A stretch of DNA of 64,000 bases from Bicyclus anynana (GCF_947172395.1 NC_069094.1:3246501-3310500); one strand, 5' to 3'; counted from the first letter of the stretch, positions 1 to 12,129 are shown. Numbers and translations: made by a program. Notes: generated by a model from the sequence alone, not told the origin.

Positions 1-29
1 TATTTCATATTACTATGTTGTTTTCTCAG

Positions 30-3000
30 GCGTTAGAAGAATGGCCAGGAGAAGAAGACATACAGGTAAATTAAAAACTATAATATAATGGTAGAACCAA
101 ATTAATAAACATTTAAATTAAAATACCGCACCATATTGCAAAAAAAAGTAACTAATTCTTTCAATAAATAAAATAATTTTTAGGGGGGCTCCAATCCAGA
201 ATTGTCATATTTGTCTGTTCTCTGATCAGGCGCTATATGAATTATAATGTTTGAGTAGATAGTTAGACGGAGGTCCTGGGTTAGATCCTCGACTGGGCCG
301 ATTGAGGTTTTCTTAACTGGTTCCGGTCTGGCTGGTGAGAGGTTTCGGCCGTGGCTATTTACCTACCAGCAAAGGCGTACCGCCAAGCTATTTAGGGTTG
401 TACGATGTCGTGTAGAAGCCGAAAAGGGTGTGGAATCCACCTCCTAACTAGTTAGCCCGCTTCCATCTAGATTGCATCATCACTTACCATCAGGCAACAA
501 CCTTTATACTACACGTTCTACACGTTATAAAACCTTTGCCATCAGGTGAGATCGTAGAAAAAAATAAATGAAAGTATGGTAAGACTAATTATTTGCTACA
601 TTTACCCTTCTAGGCAGACAGGGTTTCCAGCTACTGTGAAGATATAACGGAGGGCAGATTCAATTTGCCGGTCATACACGCAATCAACACGCCAGTCGGG
701 CCAGAGGTTTTGAGTATCCTTTTAATACTGAGTAGTGTAAGTTTTAAGACAAAGAGAAATAAAGAAAACGTTTATTATCAAATTGTGCCGCACATCAAAA
801 TGCCTAATAGTACGATATCCAGCACAGGAAATATCGGGATAAGAAATAAATTATAGAAAATATTTACATTGACACATTGCACATGGGATATCTAGTTAAA
901 TTGCGGCGGATAGTTTTAGCAGACTCCGATGTGATTACAAAAATAATTAAACTAATGTCGAACAAAGGTCAAATCACAACATTTGTCAGGACAACTTAAT
1001 TAACAAATCAAACTGTAACCAAAATAAGACCGTAGAATGGCAGAGAATGACCTTGAGTGAAGTCACGCACTTGTGAACGATGTGTGCAGGGTTAAAGGCG
1101 CCTTTGACAGATATCTAACATTCCCTTTTTCCACTCAAGTCACTCTCCCCGCCTATCCCAAGTAACCCATAAAGAATTACACAACAAGAGATGTGGACAG
1201 CTTGAACGCCACGAGCACACTGAAGCCGTCCGTACCGCAAGTCGATAACAATAGTGTGGAATAAGTGCATATTTTTTAAATTTATTTTAGCACCTTCTCT
1301 CATTGGTTAATTTAAAAAAATCTATTTTAGAACCTAAATATTAGGTTGCCTTTGATCTAGTTCATGGTTTCCTAGATTATGTATAAAAAACGTCTTTGGC
1401 CGCAATTAAACTAGACAACCTATTTGCAATGTGTCACTGTGAACATTATCTATCATTATTTTCTTAGCACTAATGAATAACAGATGAGAGTATATATTTC
1501 TATTGCCGAATCTTAGACCACAAGCAGTAACCACTATTGTAGTTGCAGATACTCGTACGTTGACCACCTGGGCAATTCAATACCAAAACTCTAATTATAT
1601 AAAATAAATAGACGCATCAAACACCACACTGTCATGTTTGGCACAACCTTGAAAAAGGTATCTGCTAATTGTGTTGTATGAACCAAGCAAAATGCTGGAC
1701 CTACTACTGGATACAAGCTGCTCTTCCAAGATGGACGGGCAACTTGATCCTTAGTGCAAAAAATGAGCCAGCCCTCTTGTCAACAATCGAGGCCGCGGTC
1801 AAAAAATTCTGATGTTCTTAGTACTTATATGAATCAAATTATATTCCTGAACGTTGCATAGACATAATTCGCCAAAGAACCGAAGATATTTCGCTGAAGA
1901 AGTACTGCCTGTCACTGCTGGAGAAGGCGGGCAGCTTGCAGTACACGCGCAACTTGCTTGCCGAACTCGACCGATCTGCAAGAGCTGAGGTAAGCAACTA
2001 CAAAAATCATCATCATTCATCATCCACATTAACACCCAATGGACATCCACTGCTTGACATAGGCCTCTTGTATAGACTTCCAAACATCACGGTCTCGGGC
2101 CGTCAGCATCTAGTAGCTCCCTGCAGAGAGCATCACCTTGACAGCCGATGGACGTCCACTCTCGTCAAAACAACGGTCTTGAGCCGCATTATTATCAGCA
2201 TATTTCTATTCCCACTACTAAATTCCATATTTTTGGGAGATGAACATCTTAGCATTCCATGGATTCACCGTGCTGCTGCCATGTCCATCGTATGGCAGAG
2301 AAAAAAAACTCCGAGCAAAGCCTTGGACTTATGACTAATGGGGGTAGGATTAAGGATATCCTTCACAGCTAACTGAAACTCCCCTTCTCCGCTTATGTTG
2401 TTCTCCCCGCCTCGCCAAATTTGGCAGGATCCTACTGCCTTGGATACCCATTCTAATACACAACTTGCTGCAGTTCTAGTGAGGCCAAGGTTTTTAAGTA
2501 AGTTCCTTTGACAGATTTTGCTGGTAATCCTCTCGCACCTATTTCTACGGCGAACAAACTAACCACATATTTATATAATATTGTTAGTTAGTTCATTGGT
2601 CGACGGTGCTAAGAAGATGCTCTTTCATGTGGTCCTTTCAAAAACGGCTTAAATGAATACGACACCGGCTTAGCTCCGTCTTCAAACTAATCAGAAGCTA
2701 GAAAAGAATAATATTATGTTGTTATTTATCGCTTTTTAATTTAGTGGGTACCTTTTTAGGTTTTGAAGTCGGTTGTTTTTTTTTTATTATACCTATTTTA
2801 AGAATTTGAACTTTAAGATTTTTATGGGATGGCAAAAATAAAATGTCAGTGACAACGAAGTTGTCATGAAAATGAGTGATGTCACATCGCTGTAACTTTA
2901 GAGAATACAGGGGCTGGTTCCAGGCAGCCGATGGATACAGGCGCCGCAATACCTTGGTGTTTTAGAAACTCTTTTAAGATATTACTATGTCCAGCAGTGG

Positions 3001-3458
3001 AGATCTATAGACTGCGATAAATATTAATATTACTTTATACATAACGATTTCAGATGAGAATATAATTATTATCTTCATAGACGTTAATTAGAGTGTAATG
3101 TTTCACCTAGTAGGGGTTTCGTTTTTTAAATGGCTTTAAATACTTTAATTACCAGACGCCGCGCGGTTTTCACCCGCGTGGTTTCCGTTTCCGTAGGCAA
3201 TATATACGGGGATAATATAAAGCCTATAGCCTTTCTCATTAAGTGGGCTATCTAACAATGAAAGAAATTTTCAAATCGGTCCAGTAGTTCCTGAGATTAG
3301 CGCGTTCAAACAAACAAACTCTTCAGCTTTATAATATTGGTATAGATAGGTTCTAATATAAATTAAAATATAGTTATTTTGTTCTTCAGATCGCTCGTCT
3401 TGGTGGCAACCCGCCCTTGGAGGCTGCACTTGATGAAATGCTAAGTTGGAAGGATTAA
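30..3458 (+). CDS. GGPPS-like isoprenyl diphosphate synthase, copy A (3' part only)
   Basis: The last four exons of a geranylgeranyl diphosphate synthase-like gene; the 5' exons with both aspartate-rich motifs lie left of the window. Exons: 30-65 (reads ALEEWPGEEDIQ), 614-713, 1862-1989 and 3390-3458, ending in TAA. All are bounded by AG/GT and the phases (0, 1, 0) match copies C and D. Exon 614-713 carries CEDITEGRFNLPVIHA, matching the family block DLTEGKFSFPIIHA, but with Lys replaced by Arg in TEGK. Exon 1862-1989 carries IIRQRT...LLEKAGSLQYTR, and the last exon carries RLGGNP...MLSWKD. A canonical AATAAA follows at 3629-3634. The family condenses isopentenyl diphosphate with allylic diphosphates, or acts as a terpene synthase in some insects. 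Introns contain a SINE, a LINE tail and other repeats. Family assignment is sure; function of this copy is not. Confidence 0.88.
249..555 (+). repeat. tRNA-derived SINE (family 2), 5' truncated
   Basis: Matches the full copy at 57574-57905: GGAGGTCCTGGGTTAGATCC box-B region, GGCCGATTGAGGTTTTC, then TTAGCCCGCTTCCATCT and CATCACTTACCATCAGG. Lies in an intron of copy A. Confidence 0.8.
885..1320 (+). repeat. Interspersed element with an inverted copy at about 12960-13300
   Basis: The stretch from TTTTAGCAGACTCCGATGTG through GGCAGAGAATGACCTTGAGT to CACGAGCACACTGAAGCC is repeated in reverse orientation at 12960-13300; its first part is also present at 3790-3912. In an intron of copy A. Class unknown. 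Confidence 0.75.
2010..2200 (-). mobile_element. Non-LTR retrotransposon 3' tail fragment
   Basis: Minus-strand relatives of the tail GTCCTGCAGTGGACGTCCATCGGCTG with a (GAT)n-type end. Located in the last intron of copy A. Only 3' fragments of this family occur in the window. Confidence 0.65.
2225..2560. repeat. Interspersed repeat shared with 54640-54955
   Basis: Shares AACTCCGAGCAAAG, CCCCTTCTCCGCT, GTTGTTCTCC and GGTAATCCTCTCGCACCTA with a copy in a tropomodulin intron, about 80% similar by eye. Class not recognised. Confidence 0.65.
2640..2790. repeat. Half copy of the palindromic MITE family
   Basis: Contains the ACGGCTTAAATGAATACGACACCGGCTTAGC and GGTTTTGAAGTCGGTTG blocks also found in the arms of the long palindrome at 5160-5500. 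Confidence 0.6.
3145..3345. repeat. Common interspersed repeat (GCGCGGTTT...TAGCGCGTTC type)
   Basis: Starts near CGCCGCGCGGTTTTCACCC and ends AGTTCCTGAGATTAGCGCG... TTTATAATATTGGTATAGAT. Further copies at about 17190-17355, 21965-22150, 26640-26815, 30675-31025, 34630-34825 and 39105-39270. The class could not be decided from these fragments. Confidence 0.7.
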
Positions 3459-3628
3459 TAAAGAAAATTAACATAAAAATATCCTAATCATAATAAGTTA
3501 GGTTTATAAATGTTTAGTTTTTAGTTAAATTTAGTAGTTAATTTTGTTTTATTTTATGTTATGTAGGTAATTTAACTTTAACTTAATTTTTCAGAATGTT
3601 TACTAACCAAAAATGGGAATGTGTATGA

Positions 3629-3634
3629 AATAAA
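3629..3634 (+). terminator. Polyadenylation signal of copy A
   Basis: Canonical AATAAA 171 bp after the copy A stop codon. Confidence 0.6.
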
Positions 3635-5159
3635 TATTTTCGAGAAACAAGCATATACATTATTTACTAATCCTTATCACTTGTCATAATACCTACCTGG
3701 ATACCTTTTTATGGTTCCGAACGTACGTACGTACAAAAACGGAACCCTAATAAGATCTGTTAAATGTCCGTCTGTTTTCTCCGAATCTACTAGACCAATT
3801 TTAGCAGACTCAGAAGTGATTACAAAAATAAGAAAACTAATTTCGAAAAAAGGTTATGATTCACAAATTGTCAGGACAACTTAATTAACAAATCAAACTG
3901 TAACCAAAATGCCCACCCCCCGGCCCTGGCATTTCTTCAACCACCCGGCAATATATATATCTAAAAAATCTTGATAATTTTTGTATAATAATAAAATTAG
4001 ATAATTTTTGTATAATAATAAAATTACTTTAGGAAAAAAAATTCGTTACAGCGTTTTACGACATTTTTAATTCGTCTGTAATTTGTCCTCGACGGGGACA
4101 AGCAAAGATTGTTGACCGTAAAACCTGCATGAGTTTTACGACATTTTTTGAAGACTTATGATTGGTTTGTATGTACGTTTTCTTCTTTGTATATAATATT
4201 ATACAGCCTCAAAGGTTACTTAAAGGGTCAATAGGGTCAATATTAAAAATTAATACGTAAAAAACTAAGATTGTCTGGTTGTTTATGAAATAAATAAGAT
4301 AATAAAATCATTTAAAAAATTTATAACGTAATAAGATTTTTAATTGATTTTATAACGTGATAGATGAAAACTCAGACATTTTTAACTGTCTTACATTAAA
4401 TGTGACATTTTCCATTATAATAAGAAGTATTAACTTAAACACATAAATAACAAAGATTTTTATAATTTTGTTTGAACGCTCATACAAATTTAACGATCTC
4501 TCTCACTGATGACTCGTTCGTGACATTTAACAATCCATTGCAGCGTCGCAAAATTGATCCTTTATTTTTAACCGACTTCAAAAAGGAGGAGGTTCTCAAT
4601 TTGGTCGGTATTTTTTTTTTATGTATGTGTATTACTCAAAGACGCGTGGACCGATTTCAAAAATTCTTTTTTTGTTTGAAACGGCATAGTCCCATTGCCA
4701 TCATGTCAAGATCTGATGATGGAATCCTGGACAAATTGAGGGGAACTTTCGAAAATTATATGGGTGTCTAGTGTGTTCGTAAACTTTTACATTTAGTACT
4801 TTTAAGCACTACAACTTCATGAAGGTTTAAAATCGATCTGATGATGGAGCCATAAAACAGACGAGGGAACTCCTCGGCGATTTATAGCAGTTACCTTGTG
4901 TTTGGGTTTGATTAATTTGTATTAATAAGAAATTTCCACATAGATAGGTTGTGACTGTCATTTAGGGGTTTGGTGATGAAGACCAAGGACAATTAAGGGA
5001 ACTCCTTAACAGTTTACAGTAACTACCTTGTGTTTGGCCTTGCTTAATTCGTATTGCTGAGAACTTTCTACCTAGATGAGTTGTGTCTGTTATTAGGGGT
5101 CTGATGTATTTGTTTGAGATGAAATTTTACACTAAAAATGGAAAAATAATAAAAAATTT

Positions 5160-5500
5160 AATAAAAAAAATACAACCGACTTCAAAACCTAAAAACGTAC
5201 CCACTAAACTAAAAAGCGAAAAATAACATCATAATATGTTCTACCTGCTGATCAGTATGAAGGCGGTGCTTAGCCGGTGTTGTATTAATTTAAGCCATTT
5301 CTGACAGGACCTGAGGAGGACAACACTGTCTGCAAAATCTAAATGTATGAGTTATTCTCACATGGCTTGAATTAATACATCACCGGCTTAGCACCGCCTT
5401 CATACTGATCAGCAGGTAGAACATATTATGATGTTATTTTTCACTTTTTAGTTTAGTGGGTACGTTTTTAGGTTTTGAAGTCGGTTGTATTTTTTTTATT
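5160..5500. repeat. Long palindromic MITE, arms of about 137 bp
   Basis: 5160-5296 and 5364-5500 are near-perfect reverse complements, separated by 67 bp. Arms start ATAAAAAAAATACAACCGAC and include TGATCAGTATGAAGGCGGTG. Half or diverged copies occur at 2640-2790, 4560-4620, 7400-7510, 12595-12720, 14700-14995 and 23270-23310. Confidence 0.9.
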
Positions 5501-6953
5501 AAAATGTTTAGTTTCAAAAGTAATGATACCCTATTAATTTAATTTAAAAAACTGTCATCATCTATACCTGCGCAGATAATTGACAGGTATTACCATTCTA
5601 TAAATAAAAAATATTATAAAAAGGAGGTATTTGTATAAATTGTTATGACAGCTATAGTATGAATAAGATTGTGACTGATGAGTTTTGTTATTTGTTGAGA
5701 AATGTTTATACTGGCACGTTGGTTTGTCGTGTTAATGATTTAGTAGTGTAATTGATTATAAATTATTTACTGTGGCCATGGAGAATGTGTCGATCAGGGA
5801 AGCTGAGTGTTAAAACATTAAAAGGATCCTTTAAACCTACACACACGATCACAAGTCCTGGGACCTGCTTCAGATGTTTCCTCTACCACAAAGTGATGGT
5901 GCAATCCCTGTCGCTGCTACCCTTCTCGTTATTCAGCGTCTATATCCACTTTGTCATAACAACTTTTAATAAGCTGATTCTAATATTGAATGTATCTAGT
6001 TTGAATATTATTTAAATGTAAATTGACAAATAAAATACCTTAGCGGAATCCGATACCTATGCTAGTATTTCAATATTTATCACTTAATTAAGGAAATGAA
6101 GTAGGTATCTAAAATAAAATCAACAATGTCTAATATTTATTTTATTCTAATATTTATAATAATTTAATGCATGATCACTATCTTATGCCTATTTGTAATG
6201 AAACTTGAAAGAAAATGTATTAAAGTCTACACTTTGAAATGTAAATTTTTTATCCGCTTGTCTTATTATCTAAGATAAGCCTAAGATATTTCATAAGATC
6301 ATTATTTCTTTATTTCTTCTTTTGTTCACATAACTTGACATTATAATTATGTAGGTAGATTATGTAATTATATAATTATGACCATTATGAAAACCAAGAA
6401 CTAGATCACAGGAAACCTAATACAGTTAAATTAAGCTTATAATAAGCTTTCATGTGACATAAACAGATGAGGGTATATAATTATCATTATTTAACTGTTT
6501 ATTTCTGGCAACCCCTCAGTGTGAAAGCAGAAGCAGGCAACCTTTACTTCTTCAATTCTTTTTTTTTCTATTAACTGATGTACGTTTTTTTTAATTAACT
6601 AATGACGGAAAGAAATTTAATAAATTAAAAAAATATATGCATTTAATACTATACAGCCTCAAATTAACTAACAACCCATGTGCAATGTGTTAATGTGAAT
6701 ATTTTATATATTTTTTTTCCCCAATTAAATAATAGATGATTTCGTATTATTATTTTTGACAAAAGTTTGATCCTTTACAAGACGAGAAACTCCATGTGTA
6801 CGATTTTATGTTAGGTATGATTCACCAAAGGTAATGAATTTTCTAGTGATTAAAAGAAATAGATAAAAGATAACTTTTCATTATTTTTTAATTCTTAATA
6901 ATCTTTGTTTATTTTTAATGGGCTATTTATGTTAAATACTCATATGAAGGCGG

Positions 6954-6961
6954 TATTTAAA
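6954..6961 (+). promoter_or_regulatory. Weak TATA-like site upstream of copy B
   Basis: TATTTAAA lies 87 bp before the copy B ATG, a distance close to that in copy D. It is a degenerate box with no clear initiator behind it, and such strings are common in this AT-rich DNA. Confidence 0.2.
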
Positions 6962-7040
6962 GGACTGACATTGTTAACGTATAATCATTTAAATTGTAAA
7001 TCTTGGGGTGATTGCTGTGTTCAAGATTTTTTTTTAAATA

Positions 7041-10000
7041 ATGGCGCTGGACATTATCAACACAAACATACACTTAGAAAAGGTAAGTGTCCATATTTCC
7101 AACCGACGAAAAAACGAAGAAGATTCTAAGTTCGATGCGTATATTTTCATAACTTTTTGATTATTCTTTTTTAAATAAAACCCGAAATCGGTCACATATA
7201 AATATGGAAAAGATCTCTTAACTTGGGCAGGAAAATAGGAGATGATATGTAACAATGTAAGACCGATTTCATGAATTCTTTTTATAATGGATAGCAATTA
7301 TTACTTTGGATAATTAAGATAATTATTTTAAGTAGGCACAAGTGAAAAACCACATGAAAGGAAAAAAATTGCCTGAAAAATATGTCTAAATCTTTATGAT
7401 ATGTCTTGACAGCCAGCTTAGCACCACCTTCAAACTGATCAGTAGGTAGAAAATATTACAATGTTATTTTTCGCTTTTTTCGATGATTACGTTTATTTTT
7501 TGAAATCGGTATATATTTTTCATTTCATTAAAAGCTTTAATTAAATTACACTTTTACCTTAGCAAATCAATATTTTATCCACTTCCACTGAAGCTCTGAT
7601 GGACAATGGATGGACAAATGGACATGATTCGATCATCGCTCATGTTGACGGAACAAGAAGTTGGCTCAGCTTATCTGGGAAATTATTGCATGTCTATTCA
7701 AACCAAATAAGTATTATTCGAAAAACATTGATTTCCAGGAGATCCTGGCCCCGTATTCGCACCTCATGCAGATGAAAGGCAAGCAGATACGTGTAAAGAT
7801 CTGTCGTGCCTTTAACTTTTGGCTACATGTGCCTGAGGACAAGGAACGATACATCGTCGATACCGTTGCCATGCTGCACAATGGGAGTCTGTTGTAAGAC
7901 ATTTTTTTCTACTTTCGCAAATGTCAGTAATGTCATAGAAGTCCACTGCTTGTCACAGGCCTCTTATATGGACTTGCAAACACATGGATCTCGAGCCAGC
8001 ATCCAGCAACTTCTTGCAACCCGGTTGATGTCCTCGGTGCATCTAATAATCGGCAAATATTTAGCTTTCTGGTGCTGGGTCGTCCCCCTTTGACTTCAAC
8101 GTGTATTGGCTCGTAGAGTTATGCCCTGCCCATTGCCACTTTAACTTCGCAACTTGCTGAGCTATGTCATTGACTTTGGTCCATTTGCGGATATCCTCAT
8201 TTCTGATTCGATCACGCACGAAAATATCAAACATTCCATCGCCTGTTGAGTGTCTCTTAGTCTTCTTATGAGGCCCATGGTTAGCGACCAAGTCTCGGAT
8301 CCGTAGGTCATCAAGGGTTTTACCAGGTCCTTTAGTAGTCGTCATAGGACGTTACGGTTAAAGTAAGTAAGATTTTTTTTTTATATTTCCGCGTAATAGT
8401 ATTAGCTATTAGCTAATAGACATCTACTGCTACTGCTGCACGTGGTGTTTAGAATACAATAGACATATTGTATTCTAAATACCACGGTTCTGAGCCACCA
8501 TCATCCAGCGGCTTCTTCCAACCCTGTTAATGTCGTCTGTTCACCTAATTAGGGTCGACCATCACTGCGCTCTTCAGTGGGGGGTCGTCATTTCAGCATC
8601 TTGGACATTAACGTCCATTAGCTCTTCAGTTTTCGCGCTATGTGCCCTGCTCATCGGCCGCTTCAACTTCGCGATTCGCTGAATAATGTTGATGACTTTG
8701 GTTCATTTGACATTCTCACTTCTGATTCGATCACGAAAAGAAACTCCTAGTATTGCTCGATCCATCGCCCGCTGAGAGACTCTGAGCCTTCTTATGAGGC
8801 CCATAGTTAACGACTAAGTCTCGGATCCGTAGGTCATCAAGGGTATCACCAGATTCTAACAGGTCGATATCTTTCCTAATAGAGTATTTATTTGTGACAA
8901 ATCTTTACAATACGATACCTTTCATAATCCTTAATGGTTCTGTTTCAGGATGGACGATATTCAAGACAACTCCACCATACGCCGCGGTATACCGGCCGCT
9001 CACTGCGTTTATGGAGTGCCGCTTACGATCAATGCTAGCTCACACATCTACTTCCTCGTCATCAAGCGGATCCTGAAATTAGGCGTTGCGGTATAATCAA
9101 ATATAATAAATATTTGATCTTTAATCAACGTAAAAAAGACGTTTTTGACAGCCTCAATGTCGCAGTGGTATGTGCTGTGGATTTACAAGACGCAGGTCCT
9201 GGGTTCGATCCACGGCTGTGCCGATTGAGGTTTCTCAATTGGTCCAGGTCTGGCTGGTGAGAGACTTTGACCGTGGCTAGTTACCACCCTACCGGCAAAG
9301 ACGTACCGCCAAGCGATTATGTGTTTCGGAACGATGCCGTGTAAAACGGATAGTGGTGTGGATTTTCATCCTCCTCGAAACAAGTTAGCCCGCTTCCATT
9401 TAAGATTGCATCATCACTTACCATCAGGTGAGATTATAGTCAAAGGCTAACTTGTAAAAGAATAAAAAAAGAGAAGTTTTACCAGATTGATGTCTATCTG
9501 TGGTACTCATCGGTTCTCGGTCTCATTTCCAATGCTTCGAAAATTTCGAATTGTATAGGAATGACATACGACGCTGGCCCAATGCAGATTGGTAGACTTC
9601 ACACTTGTAGAGAATTAAGAAAATTCTCAGGTATGCAGTTAAAATATTGATTTTAGGCAACGCAAGTATTCTCTGAGGAAATTCTGGAGCTATTTCGCGG
9701 ACAAGGCATTGACATCTACTGGCGGGATAATTTCATCTGCCCCACTGAAGAGGAATATAAGGATATGCTCAAACAAAGTAACTATAATCTTGGAATTTTT
9801 ATTTCACCCACTTCCCGGTCTTCGATTAGGATGAAATTTTGCACACGCTCTGAGTTCTGATGGCGGCCTCCCCAAGCTTGGAACTGTGTATGTAAGAAAA
9901 TCTTGGAGTCTTGATTTGACTCACTTCCCGGTCTTCGATTAGGATGAAATTTTGCAAAAAACAAAAACACCGTTGTTTTTTACTCTTTAACGCGGCAACT

Positions 10001-10613
10001 ACTGAACCCATTTGAACCGAACCAAAATCGGTTGAGCCGTTTAATAGTTCGGGGGGTTAAAAGTAAGGAATAATAACCGAATGTCTGTAAATGTAGTCGA
10101 GTGGGGTCTCAAATGAAAGCGTACTGAAAGAGAATATTGATGACTTGATCGAGAGTGTGATTAATAATTTCATGGTCTTCGCCTTCAAAATTTTCAATTT
10201 TATATTTTCAGAGACCGGCCACATGTTTATATTGGGTGCCCGATTAATGCAAATTTTCAGTAAAAACAAAACAGATTTCAGCAATTTCGCACTTCTCCTT
10301 GGTCTGTACTTCCAGATCAGAGATGACTACTGTAATCTGACGCAGCAAGAGGTACCTAATTCTTAAAAACTCTTACAACAAAAATAATTATTTATTATTA
10401 TTAATAATATAATAATAACCATACCTACTTAACAAATTACTTGAAATGTAACCTCTTGAGTGATATTTCCTCACAAGGCATAAACAAGTTGACAAATGGA
10501 CTTGGATCAAATCAAGATCATATTTTCAATTACATGTTCTATACTTATAACAAATCTGTAGACAGGTCAATTCTATACATGAAATTAAAATTTTAAAAGC
10601 AATCAATGAAAAT

Positions 10614-10646
<33 letters not shown>

Positions 10647-11949
10647 ATAGAAACAAAAACTACTCGACGGATTCTAACGAAACTTACAATTTATTCTTCA
10701 TAGTCCTGGGCAGGTTATCTTAAGGTTACTTTACATCACGCTACGATCAATAGGAGCAGAGCAGTGAAGGGAAATGTTGGGTAAACGGGAGAAATTATTC
10801 CATTTTTACAGCGATACTACTGTAAAGGCTGGATCGAAGAGGTCTAAGGGCGGGCTGAGTCGCTAGTCCGCTAGTCAAAACTAAAATGAGTGCTCTCAAA
10901 AGTTCATATTTTCAACTTGTCAATGTATTCGGTCTATTGATCGATCGTCAAGGAATTTCTTAACAGTACATCCTGTAGTCACAAGTTCAGGACAAGTTTT
11001 CTCTCTACCACGCAATGGGGCCGGCACCCGTACGGTGAATTCATGGAATGATAAGATATTCGTCTCACTTGTAAACATTCTATTTAAAGTAAATAATATA
11101 TTTTTTGTTTATTGCAGGCGTTAGAAGAGACTCCAGTAGACAAAAGCCAGGTAACCTCAAAATGCATTGAAATGCGACAGTTAAGAGTGTACACTGTTTT
11201 TACTTAATTTCCCTTCATTTTCAAGGCACAAAAAGATATCAGCTTCTGCGAAGACCTGACGGAGGGAAAATATAGTCTGCCGATCATACATGCGGAGAAG
11301 TTTCCAGAGAGTAAAGAAATACTGAGTATCCTTTTAAGATTTTGACTTATCTAATTTTTTTTATAAGGAATAAACACGATCTCACCTGATGGTAAGTGTA
11401 GATGTTGCCTAAGGAACGCACTTGTCTAGAAGATTGCGCTCCAAAGTAGATGACCTTCATTTGCAGGAAAACTTTTATATTTGGTGCGGTGTGTTAAGCA
11501 AAAATGACAAGCGTATCAAAATGTCATCGTATGGAAAACAGGCAAAGATGCAAATTCGTTTTCAGAAAGTGTGTTCAAAGTGTGTTTCTTCACAAGTGTG
11601 TTATAAAACGTCGCATGCCATTTAGGTGCGCTTAGATAATTACAGCCTCTGCTTCCTTAATATAGCTCTCGCCTGCGGCTCGAACTTGCAATATCACCTC
11701 GGCTGTAATTTTCAAGTTACCGCACTTATGATAATGTAATATTATTTGTTTTATCATGGTCGTAGAAAAAAAATATTGTATGCCACTGCACGTAATTAGC
11801 GATTGTAGCACTCGTGTTGTCGATTGTACAATTCGGCCCCCATTATATGGCATAAATAACTATGTATATTGTTACAGGTGGCTCGCTTTGGAGGCAACCC
11901 AGCGATGGAGGCTGTTCTTGATGAGCTTATGTCTTGGAAACAAAACTGA
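7041..11949 (+). CDS. GGPPS-like isoprenyl diphosphate synthase, copy B (exon 8 missing, probably broken)
   Basis: Eight exons align with complete copies C and D: 7041-7082 (start MALDIIN), 7739-7893 (KGKQIR, LHNGSLL), 8949-9090 (DDIQD, RRG), 9657-9777 (RGQG, YWRD), 10212-10351 (KTG, DDYCN), 11118-11150 (ALEETPVDKSQ), 11226-11325 (CEDLTEGK) and 11878-11949 (RFGGNP, stop TGA). Each has AG/GT borders and no internal stop. The exon that should encode the LRQRT...LLEKAGS...RAE segment (128 nt in A, C and D) is absent from the 552 bp between 11325 and 11878; that interval holds a LINE tail and a MITE instead. Direct joining of exons 7 and 9 mixes phase 1 with phase 0, shifts the frame and stops after about 14 codons. 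The catalytic motifs survive, but the C-terminal helices would be lost. ATTAAA at 11962-11967 could be the polyadenylation signal. Either a young pseudogene or an unusual transcript. Confidence 0.82.
7940..8345 (-). mobile_element. Non-LTR retrotransposon fragment (reverse transcriptase C-terminal region)
   Basis: The minus strand reads ...RIRNEDIRKWTKVNDIAQQ followed by VAKLKWQWAGH, the end of a non-LTR polyprotein common in insects, then a degenerate 3' tail. In intron 2 of copy B. Confidence 0.75.
8490..8870 (-). mobile_element. Second copy of the same non-LTR fragment
   Basis: Repeats blocks of 7940-8345, such as TTCTGATTCGATCACG and TCTCGGATCCGTAGGTCATC, with several lesions. Also in intron 2 of copy B. 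Confidence 0.7.
9147..9470 (+). repeat. tRNA-derived SINE (family 2)
   Basis: Near full length: CCTCAATGTCGCAGTGGTATG (A box), GGTCCTGGGTTCGATCC (B box), body, and a TTACCATCAGGTGAGATTATAG end with an A-rich tail. In intron 3 of copy B. Confidence 0.85.
9560..9636 (-). repeat. SINE (family 1) fragment
   Basis: CGCTGGCCCAATGCAGATTGG... AATTCTCAGGTATGCAG matches the 3' part of the full copy at 16116-16433 in reverse. Confidence 0.65.
10600..10880. repeat. (GTCT)n-associated repeat, second copy at 58910-59305
   Basis: A (TGTC) microsatellite followed by AAACAAAAACTACTCGACGG, CCTGGGCAGG, and GAGCAGTGAAGGGAAATGTTGG, ending with CTAGTCCGCTAGT. The same order occurs at 58910-59305. Confidence 0.75.
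11585..11735 (-). repeat. MITE-like element replacing the exon 8 position of copy B
   Basis: Reverse of 21820-21970: ACAGCCTCTGCTTCCTTA... GGCTGTAATTTTCAA, with CACTTATGATA. It sits between exons 7 and 9 of copy B, together with a LINE tail at about 11380-11440. Confidence 0.65.
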
Positions 11950-12129
11950 GTGTTATTTTTGATTAAAATATTAATTGCCACAATATAATGATTGTTTTTT
12001 AATTTACAAACTTTTGTATAACTTGTGATCAACATAGAGAAATAGTAATATGAGACTTTATCTTTTATACTCTCAGTTATTTATTTAATTTTTAATAATG
12101 TTATTAATATAAAATATATAATTCATAAA

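Larger units (their letters stand above)
3459..7040. other. Intergenic region between copies A and B
   Basis: Holds the polyadenylation signal of A, a fragment of the 885-1320 element at 3790-3912, a repeat at 4250-4560 shared with 24480-24835, the long palindrome at 5160-5500, and otherwise AT-rich sequence. No exon of the synthase family was found. Confidence 0.6.

Noticed and set aside
11422..11625. Possible replacement exon 8 in copy B
   Set aside because: The 67-residue frame shows none of the RQRT, LLEK or RAE features and its splice phases do not fit.
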